From Candidatus Omnitrophota bacterium (GTDB taxonomy: Bacteria; Omnitrophota; Gorgyraeia; Zapsychrales; Fredricksoniimonadaceae), in the NCBI GenBank assembly GCA_013287965.1, contig JABDCU010000013.1, positions 1-43,463 on the forward strand: a stretch of 43,463 nt of DNA, given 5' to 3'. Positions 37,134 to 43,463 of this stretch are shown here, piece after piece. How positions within the stretch are numbered: the stretch's first letter is position 1; the number at the start of each line of letters is the position of its first letter. A program made the position numbers and the translations under genes. The notes under the pieces were generated by a model that saw nothing but the letters and a program-made list of their open reading frames with translations, did not search any database and was not told the origin of the DNA.

Positions 37134-37871
37134 ATGGCATCAGAACTGATCAAGAAGTTGTTGGAAGCAGGTGTGCATTTCGGTCATCAAAGCCGTCGCT
37201 GGAACCCCAAGATGAAAAGATTCATATTCGGGGAACGCGGCGGCATTTATATTATTGACCTTGAAAAAACAGTGGACCAGCTTAGTGCTGCCCGTGACGC
37301 CATCCGTGATATCGCGGCCAAGGGCGGCAAGATCCTTTTGGTGGGCACCAAGAAACAGGCCCAGCAGGTCATTGAAGAAGAGGCCCTGCGCTGCGGCATG
37401 TTTTATGTCATGAACCGCTGGATGGGCGGTCTTTTGACCAATTTGGAGACCGTCAAGAAATCCGTGCGCAAATTGATCGATATAGAGAAGATGGAAACCA
37501 ACGGCACGGTTGACCGTTTGACTAAAAAAGAAGCTTCCCTTTTAATGAAAGAAAAAGACCGTTTGATCCGTGATCTGGGCGGTATCCGTGAAATGGCAGT
37601 GCCTCCTCAGGCTATTTTTATCGTGGATACCAAAAAGGAAGAAATTGCCGTGGCTGAAGCCAACCGTTTGGGCATCCCGGTCTTTGGCCTTATAGACACC
37701 AATTCCGATCCTGACCTGATCCAATATCCCATTCCAGGCAATGATGACGCGGTCAAATCCATTAAATTTATCACGGGCTTAATGGTGGATAGCGTGCTCG
37801 AAGGCCGTCAGGAATTTTTGGCAGGCAAGAAAGTACAGCAAGTAGCCCAAGCTCAAGAAGTTACTGTTTAA
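37134..37871 (+). CDS. rpsB: 30S ribosomal protein S2
   Basis: LLEAGVHFGHQSRRWNPKMKRFIFGERGGIYIIDLEKT. Confidence 0.97.
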   Translation: MASELIKKLLEAGVHFGHQSRRWNPKMKRFIFGERGGIYIIDLEKTVDQLSAARDAIRDIAAKGGKILLVGTKKQAQQVIEEEALRCGMFYVMNRWMGGLLTNLETVKKSVRKLIDIEKMETNGTVDRLTKKEASLLMKEKDRLIRDLGGIREMAVPPQAIFIVDTKKEEIAVAEANRLGIPVFGLIDTNSDPDLIQYPIPGNDDAVKSIKFITGLMVDSVLEGRQEFLAGKKVQQVAQAQEVTV

Positions 37872-37876
37872 AATGG

Positions 37877-37896
37877 ATTCCCGTTTTCGCGGGAAT
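37877..37896. repeat. Palindromic repeat ATTCCCG...CGGGAAT between rpsB and tsf
   Basis: ATGGATTCCCGTTTTCGCGGGAATGACA, same family as the lpxB copy; gives the spurious MDSRFRGND N-terminus in the ORF track. Confidence 0.8.
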
Positions 37897-37914
37897 GACA
37901 ATATTGGAGATTAT

Positions 37915-38442
37915 ATGATGGCAACAACAGCAGATGATATTAAGCGCCTGAGGGAAGAAACTTCCTGCGGTGTTATTGATTGCAAGAAAGCCCTGGAAGA
38001 AGCCAAGGGAGATTTCACCAAGGCTAAAGAATTATTACGCAAGCGCGGCCTGGAAATGGCGGCAAAAAAAAGCGACCGCGTGGTCAAAGAAGGGCGTGTT
38101 GAAGCATATATCCATAATGGCAATAAGATCGGTGTGATAGTGGAAGTTAACTGCGAAACTGACTTCGTTGCCCGCAGTGAAGATTTTTGTAAATTCACAC
38201 GCGACCTGTCCCTGCACATAGCAGCTGTTAATCCTAAATATATTAAAAAAGAAGATGTTCCGGCGGACATATTGGCCAAGGAAGCAGACAAGGAAGCCTT
38301 TATTAAAGCTAATTGTCTTTTGGCTCAGCCTTTTGTCAAGGACCCGAGTAAAAGCATCCATGACTTGTTAAATGAGCTGGTGTCTAAGATCGGTGAAAAT
38401 ACGGTCATAAGCCGTTTTGCACGTTATAAGGTGGGAGAGTAG
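37915..38442 (+). CDS. tsf: Elongation factor Ts
   Basis: [50 protein letters not shown]. Start 37915 or 37918, not 37873. Confidence 0.95.
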   Translation: MMATTADDIKRLREETSCGVIDCKKALEEAKGDFTKAKELLRKRGLEMAAKKSDRVVKEGRVEAYIHNGNKIGVIVEVNCETDFVARSEDFCKFTRDLSLHIAAVNPKYIKKEDVPADILAKEADKEAFIKANCLLAQPFVKDPSKSIHDLLNELVSKIGENTVISRFARYKVGE

Positions 38443-38444
38443 TC

Positions 38445-39164
38445 TTGGGTAAAGCACCTGTTTATAAGAGGGTATTGCTTAAATTAAGCGGTGAGGCATT
38501 GCTCGGTCGCCTGCAGCACGGCATTGACGCGGAAATGTGCGCGTCATTGGCCAGTGAGATCAAAGAAGTGCATGAGGCGGGTGTTGAAATGGCGCTTGTT
38601 GTCGGCGGCGGGAATATTTTCCGCGGGCAGGTGGAAGGTAAGCGTTTTGGTTTGGACCGCTCCGTGGCTGATTATATGGGCATGCTGGCGACTGTCATGA
38701 ACGGCCTGGCCTTACAAAATGCGCTGGAGCAGATCGGCGTGCAGACAAGGGTCATGACAGCCATCCAAATGCATGCGATAGCCGAACCGTACATCTTAAG
38801 ACGGGCCATACGCCATCTGGAGAAACGCCGCGTGATCATTTTTGTGGCAGGAACGGGGAACCCCTATTTTACGACGGATACGGCGGCGTCCTTACGCGCC
38901 ACCGAGATCGGCTGCGATGTGATCATGAAGGCGACCAAGGTCGACGGTGTTTATTCAGCGGACCCTGTTAAGAACAAAGATGCCAAGAAATTCAAGAATT
39001 TGAAATTCATTGATGTTTTAAAGAAAAATTTAAAAGTGATGGATGCGACCGCCATCAGCATGTGCATGGATAATAGCCTGCCGATCATTGTGTTCAGCCT
39101 TTTGCAAAAAGGAAATATAAAGAAAGCTGTTTACGGGGAAGAAATCGGCACTATCGTCCGATAG
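38445..39164 (+). CDS. pyrH: UMP kinase
   Basis: [46 protein letters not shown] start. Confidence 0.96.
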   Translation: MGKAPVYKRVLLKLSGEALLGRLQHGIDAEMCASLASEIKEVHEAGVEMALVVGGGNIFRGQVEGKRFGLDRSVADYMGMLATVMNGLALQNALEQIGVQTRVMTAIQMHAIAEPYILRRAIRHLEKRRVIIFVAGTGNPYFTTDTAASLRATEIGCDVIMKATKVDGVYSADPVKNKDAKKFKNLKFIDVLKKNLKVMDATAISMCMDNSLPIIVFSLLQKGNIKKAVYGEEIGTIVR

Positions 39165-39176
39165 GGGGGTATTTTT

Positions 39177-39737
39177 ATGACAGCCAAAGAAATTTTAAGA
39201 GAGAACGAAGGCAAGATGAAAAAGACCATGGAAACCGTCTTGCGCGAGTTTTCAGAGGTCCGCACCGGCCGTGCCCAGCCCGCCCTGGTTGAGGACATGC
39301 ATATCAATTATTATGAAACATCGACCCCTATCAAGCAGTTGGCCGCGGTTTCGTCCCCTGATCCTCGTCAAATTTTAGTCCAGCCGTGGGACGCCAATGC
39401 TATTAAAGATATTGAAGCGGCCATTATGAATTCCAAGCTGGGCATCACACCGTCTAATGACGGCAAGATGATCCGGTTAGTTTTTCCGCCGCTGTCTACC
39501 GAACGCCGGGAAGAATTCATTAAAGTCTGTAAAGACATGGCTGAGCGCGGGCGCGTTACCTTGCGTTCCATCCGCCGCGATGCCAACGAAAAGATCAAGA
39601 AGATGCTCAGTGAAGGTCACGTCAGCGAGGACGATAAATTTAAAGGCGAAGAAGAAGTTCAGAAGATGACGGACCGTTTCATTAAAGAGATAGATGCTCT
39701 GCTGGAAAGAAAAAGCAAAGAGTTACGAGAAGTTTAA
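39177..39737 (+). CDS. frr: Ribosome recycling factor
   Basis: REFSEVRTGRAQPALVEDMHINYY; RVTLRSIRRDANEKIKKM. Confidence 0.97.
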   Translation: MTAKEILRENEGKMKKTMETVLREFSEVRTGRAQPALVEDMHINYYETSTPIKQLAAVSSPDPRQILVQPWDANAIKDIEAAIMNSKLGITPSNDGKMIRLVFPPLSTERREEFIKVCKDMAERGRVTLRSIRRDANEKIKKMLSEGHVSEDDKFKGEEEVQKMTDRFIKEIDALLERKSKELREV

Positions 39738-39738
39738 A

Positions 39739-39815
39739 GACCGACTAGCTCACCCTGGTAGAGCACTACACTTTTAATGTAGGGGTACCGCGTTCGAGTC
39801 GCGGGTCGGTCACCA
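39739..39815 (+). tRNA. tRNA-Lys (anticodon TTT), CCA encoded
   Basis: Acceptor GACCGAC/GTCGGTC, anticodon stem CTACA/TGTAG with loop CTTTTAA, T-arm CCGCG-TTCGAGT-CGCGG. Confidence 0.93.
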
Positions 39816-39856
39816 TTTTTTGATAGACCGCCTTTAATCTTTTATTTAGGAAAGAA

Positions 39857-39937
39857 GGGCGGGTGGCGGAATGGCAGACGCGCATGCCTTAGGAGCATGT
39901 GGGGTAACCCGTGGAGGTTCAAGTCCTCTCCCGCCCA
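39857..39937 (+). tRNA. tRNA-Leu (anticodon TAG)
   Basis: Acceptor GGGCGGG/CCCGCCC, anticodon stem CATGC/GCATG with loop CTTAGGA, short variable arm, GGTTCAAGTCC T-loop. Confidence 0.92.
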
Positions 39938-39962
39938 CTTAGGTTCTTTTAATGTGTTGAAT

Positions 39963-40035
39963 GCGGCGGTAATTCAGTTGGTAGAATGCCACCTTGCCAA
40001 GGTGGATGTCAGCGGTTCAAGCCCGCTCCGCCGCT
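39963..40035 (+). tRNA. tRNA-Gly (anticodon GCC)
   Basis: Acceptor GCGGCGG/CCGCCGC, anticodon stem CCACC/GGTGG with loop TTGCCAA, T-arm AGCGG-TTCAAGC-CCGCT. Confidence 0.93.
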
Positions 40036-40066
40036 TTTAAATTTTATACATTTTCCGGAGGAGTTC

Positions 40067-40537
40067 ATGAAAATCAGCGATTTCTTGCGTAAGGAAGCAG
40101 TCAATACCGATCTAAGGTCTGAAACAAAGGTGGATGTCATTTCAGAAATGGTGACGATGTTAGTTGACGGCGGGATCGTTGAAAAGAAAAATAAAAGTAA
40201 GATAGTAGAGGGTCTGATGGCCCGTGAGGCCCTGGGCTCGACCGCCATAGGCCAGGGGATCGCGATCCCGCATACCAAATCAGATACGGTCAGTGAATTA
40301 GTTTCAGCTTTGGCCATCAGCAAAAAAGGCGTCAGTTTTGATTCTCTCGATGGTGAACCGGCGCACATCTTTTTTCTTTTGATAGCACCGGCTGATTCCG
40401 CCGGTCCGCATTTAAAAGCCCTTGCGCGTGTCTCACGCCTATTGAAGGACAAATTTTTCCGCGACAGCCTCAAAAATACCAAAACAGCCAAAGACGTCAT
40501 GGACCTTCTTTCACAGGAAGATTCCCGCATAGGGTAG
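40067..40537 (+). CDS. PTS EIIA-type (PtsN-like) protein
   Basis: MVDGGIVEKKNKSKIVEGLMAREALGSTAIGQGIAIPHTKSDTV: EIIA(Fru/Ntr) active-site His region. ATG 40067 preferred to 39986, which lies in tRNA-Gly. Confidence 0.92.
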   Translation: MKISDFLRKEAVNTDLRSETKVDVISEMVTMLVDGGIVEKKNKSKIVEGLMAREALGSTAIGQGIAIPHTKSDTVSELVSALAISKKGVSFDSLDGEPAHIFFLLIAPADSAGPHLKALARVSRLLKDKFFRDSLKNTKTAKDVMDLLSQEDSRIG

Positions 40538-40576
40538 TCCTTCCGCCGGGGTCCCAGACCTAAGGGAGAGGGAATA

Positions 40577-41821
40577 TTGCCACAAAACTTCTTTAAATGG
40601 CTTTATCCGGGCATTAAAGTCAAACGCTGGGTGTTTGCCTCATTGTTCGGCATTTTGACCGTAGGGATCGGCGCTGTTTTCGCGGCTTACCCCTATCCAT
40701 TCGTCAGTAATCTTGGATTTATCATCATCCTTTGCGGCATTTTATTTATTGTCCTGGGGATGGGGAAGATGATCATTTCCCTGATCACGCTTTTTTTGCC
40801 CCAGCGTGAGCGTGACATTGTGGATATCCTTTATCAGCGCCGTTTTTTGGAACGGGGGCCCAAGATCGTGGCCATCGGCGGGGGGCAGGGCTTATCGCAT
40901 TTATTGCTGGGCCTGAAAGAATATACGGCTAATTTAACAGCCATTGTCACGGTGGCTGACAGCGGGGGGTCTTCCGGACGATTGCGCCAGGAATTTAATA
41001 TCGTAGCCCCGGGCGACATCCGCAACTGTCTGGTGGCCCTGGCTGATGCTCCGGCCTTGATGGGCGAGCTTTTTCAGTACCGTTTTGCCGAAGGCGACGG
41101 CCTTAAAGGGCATAATTTCGGGAATTTGTTTTTGACCGCCATGGTACAGATCACCAAGGGGGATTTTAAAAAAGCGGTGGAAGAGTCGAGCAAGGTCCTG
41201 GCGATCCGCGGCAAGGTGATCCCCTCGACGGTGCATAATGTGCACTTAGTCGCGGAGTACATGGATGGAAGCCAGACCCAGGGCGAGGCCAAGATCCCGC
41301 AGAGCAATGCCACGATCAAACGTTTATCATTGACCCCTGAAGATGTTATGCCGACGGATGATGCCCTGACAGCCATCGCGCAGGCGGACATCATCGTCAT
41401 GGGGCCGGGCAGCTTGTACACCAGTATTTTGCCTAATTTGATCATTAAAGGCATGACTGAGGCCATTGGCGCTTCTTCGGCGTATAAAATTTATGTTTGT
41501 AATGTGATGACCCAGCCGGGTGAAACAGATGGTTTTACCGCCTCTGACCATTTGCGCGTGCTGCTGGAACATACGGCCCCCAAGCTCGTGGACGCCTGCC
41601 TGATCAATGATGCCGTTGTCAGCAATGAGGAAGCGTTGAACCGGTATTATAAAGAAAATTCTTATCCCGTGGCCGCGGATAATGATCGCATTAAGGCCAT
41701 GGGGATCAAGGTGATCGCGGCCGACCTTTTAAGTGTAGCTGATTACGTCCGCCATGATTCAAAGAAATTGACCCAGGCCCTGATAAAATTGATAGAGACC
41801 CAGAGAGTGATCAAAAGGTGA
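40577..41821 (+). CDS. YvcK/CofD-like protein with N-terminal membrane helices
   Basis: KIVAIGGGQGLSHLLLGLKEYTANLTAIVTVADSGGSSGRLR; GPGSLYTSILPNLIIKGM; two N-terminal TM segments. Confidence 0.93.
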   Translation: MPQNFFKWLYPGIKVKRWVFASLFGILTVGIGAVFAAYPYPFVSNLGFIIILCGILFIVLGMGKMIISLITLFLPQRERDIVDILYQRRFLERGPKIVAIGGGQGLSHLLLGLKEYTANLTAIVTVADSGGSSGRLRQEFNIVAPGDIRNCLVALADAPALMGELFQYRFAEGDGLKGHNFGNLFLTAMVQITKGDFKKAVEESSKVLAIRGKVIPSTVHNVHLVAEYMDGSQTQGEAKIPQSNATIKRLSLTPEDVMPTDDALTAIAQADIIVMGPGSLYTSILPNLIIKGMTEAIGASSAYKIYVCNVMTQPGETDGFTASDHLRVLLEHTAPKLVDACLINDAVVSNEEALNRYYKENSYPVAADNDRIKAMGIKVIAADLLSVADYVRHDSKKLTQALIKLIETQRVIKR

Positions 41822-42090
41822 TTGAAAAAGAGCTGACTGTGGTTAATAAAAAAGGCCTGCACGCGCGCCCGGCAGCCCTGTTTGTCGGTTTGGTCGAGAA
41901 ATTTGACGTGACGGTGACGCTGGCCCATGGTGATGAAAAAGTCAATGGCCGGTCTATTATGGGGATCTTGATGTTAGGAGCGGTGGTAGGAACAGTCCTG
42001 AAAGTCACCGTTGAAGGCCTACAAGCCAATGAAGCCATGGCGGAGTTTGAAAAATTTTTTAATAAGCAAGAGGAAGAATTGATCACATGA
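41818..42090 (+). CDS. ptsH: HPr family phosphocarrier protein
   Basis: VNKKGLHARPAALFV (His15 site), VNGRSIMGILMLGA (Ser46 site); GTG start overlapping yvcK. Confidence 0.93.
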   Translation: MIEKELTVVNKKGLHARPAALFVGLVEKFDVTVTLAHGDEKVNGRSIMGILMLGAVVGTVLKVTVEGLQANEAMAEFEKFFNKQEEELIT

Positions 42091-43463
42091 GTGAGATCGT
42101 TTTAAAAGGGATCCCCGCGGCGCCGGGCATTGCCTATGGCCCGTCATTTATCCTGGATAAAGGCGAATTTATAGTGCCCCAGCGTTCTATTTCTGCCTCC
42201 GAAGTGGATTCAGAAATCGCCCGTTTTGAAGAAGCTGTGAATAATGCCCAAAAGGAGATCCGTCAGCTGAAGGCCAAGATCATGCAAGACTTGGGGCCGG
42301 GACCGGCACAGATCTTTGACGCGCATTTGCTGGTTTTACAGGACACGACCTTGTTCGACGCGGTCAATTCTGAAATACGTGAGACCAAATCTTCCGCGGA
42401 ATATGTTTTTTTTACGGTCATCAAGAAATTCGTCGAATCCTTTGCCAAAATGCCTGATGAATATTTGCGTGAACGCGCATCCGATGTCAGCGATATCAGC
42501 AGGCGGGTCTTGAAACATCTGATGGATGAAAGCAAATTACATGACCTTGACAGTTTGCGGGATGACCTGATCATCGTGGCCCATGACCTGTCTCCCTCGG
42601 ACGCGGTGAGCATGTACAATAAAAAGATCAAGGGTTTTTTGACTGATATCGGAGGCAGGACTTCGCATACAGCCATTATTGCCAAATCTTTAGGCGTGCC
42701 CGCGGTGGTTGGTTTAAAAGACGCGACACTCAGGATCAACAATCAGGACCATGTGATCATCGACGGCCAAAAGGGCCTGGTGATCATTAATCCTTCGACC
42801 GAGACCAAGGAACTTTATGTTAAAGAACAGCACAAGATCACCGCGTCTTTGGAAAAGCTTGACGACCTGAAAAATTTGCCGGCACAGACAATAGACGGCA
42901 AGAAAATTGCCATCCTGGCTAATTTGGAATTATCTTCAGAGATCCCTTCTGTGCGTAAATACGGGGCCGAGGGAATAGGGCTTTACCGGACGGAATTCTT
43001 ATATATGAACCGCCTGGACCTGCCTTCTGAAGAAGAACAATATCAATCCTACAGCCAGGTGGCCCAGGCGGTGGCACCCTTTGGGGTGACTATCAGGACG
43101 CTTGATCTGGGCGGAGATAAATTTATTTCCAGCGTGCAGATCCCCCGGGACATGTCCCCGTTTTTGGGGTGCCGCGCCATCCGTTTTTGCCTGGAGCGTC
43201 CGGATATTTTTAAAACCCAGTTAAGGGCCATCTTACGCGCTTCCGTCCACGGACGCATACAGATGATGTATCCTATGATCTCCGGCCTTGGGGAATTGCG
43301 CCAGGCGAATGCCATATTAAGCCAGGTCAAGATCGCTTTAAGGGATGAAAAAGTCCCTTTTGATGAAAAGTTGAAGGTGGGTATCATGATCGAAGTCCCG
43401 GCAGCCGTGATGACGGCCGAAGCCCTGGCCCGCGAAACTCAATTTTTTTCCATCGGCACCAAT
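42087..43463 (+). CDS. ptsI: Phosphoenolpyruvate-protein phosphotransferase (enzyme I), 3' truncated by window edge
   Basis: Frame open from ATG 42087 to the window end; GIPAAPGIAYGP, DIGGRTSHTAIIAKSLGVPAVVG, GAEGIGLYRTEFLYM. Not in the ORF track because it has no stop in the window. Confidence 0.95.
   Translation, partial: MSEIVLKGIPAAPGIAYGPSFILDKGEFIVPQRSISASEVDSEIARFEEAVNNAQKEIRQLKAKIMQDLGPGPAQIFDAHLLVLQDTTLFDAVNSEIRETKSSAEYVFFTVIKKFVESFAKMPDEYLRERASDVSDISRRVLKHLMDESKLHDLDSLRDDLIIVAHDLSPSDAVSMYNKKIKGFLTDIGGRTSHTAIIAKSLGVPAVVGLKDATLRINNQDHVIIDGQKGLVIINPSTETKELYVKEQHKITASLEKLDDLKNLPAQTIDGKKIAILANLELSSEIPSVRKYGAEGIGLYRTEFLYMNRLDLPSEEEQYQSYSQVAQAVAPFGVTIRTLDLGGDKFISSVQIPRDMSPFLGCRAIRFCLERPDIFKTQLRAILRASVHGRIQMMYPMISGLGELRQANAILSQVKIALRDEKVPFDEKLKVGIMIEVPAAVMTAEALARETQFFSIGTN

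Noticed and set aside
37873-37914. Upstream MDSRFRGND start for EF-Ts given in the ORF track
   Set aside because: This is translation of a palindromic repeat; EF-Ts homology starts at [11 protein letters not shown] (37918 or 37915).
39986-40066. Upstream start for the PtsN-like protein given in the ORF track
   Set aside because: Lies inside tRNA-Gly; ATG at 40067 with GGAGGAG upstream is far better.
40009-40530. 173-aa antisense ORF opposite the PtsN-like gene and overlapping tRNA-Gly
   Set aside because: Overlaps both a confident tRNA and a confident CDS.
1-43463. Search by eye for CRISPR arrays, prophage genes, integrases or classical transposases
   Set aside because: None found; mobile-type signal is limited to non-autonomous palindromic repeats.

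Overview
This looks like a chromosomal window from a Gram-negative bacterium. The giant-protein architecture suggests something Omnitrophota-like, but that is inference. Order of contents: (1) a metal-uptake locus: ZnuA-like binding protein (5'-truncated), a TonB-dependent receptor split by an in-frame TAG, TonB, ZnuC/ZnuB-like ABC subunits and a DUF3299-like secreted protein; (2) a small Cys-containing protein, a CACGCG outer-membrane-type protein, a c-type cytochrome, an SCO1-family protein, Smr and PilZ proteins; (3) a coiled-coil protein, YqeY, polysaccharide deacetylase, a large cellobiose-phosphorylase-like protein, PurK, PurE and PEP carboxylase; (4) a MoxR/DUF58/DUF4381/BatA/BatB/BatC/BatD operon; (5) a membrane pyrophosphatase; (6) a 1502-aa secreted mosaic protein with ankyrin and HEAT-like modules in an AT-rich core; (7) lpxB and a Gfo/Idh/MocA oxidoreductase (minus strand) and an MsbA-type ABC exporter; (8) rpsB-tsf-pyrH-frr, three tRNAs (Lys, Leu, Gly), and a PtsN/YvcK/HPr/EI regulatory PTS cluster truncated at the 3' end. 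The most unusual signals are: a set of large and small palindromic elements, some between Bat operon genes and several read in frame within proteins (BatC, BatD, LpxB, the giant protein); the mosaic giant protein with repeated 'AML' joints and 'VDRG' modules; and the in-frame amber codon in the TonB-dependent receptor.
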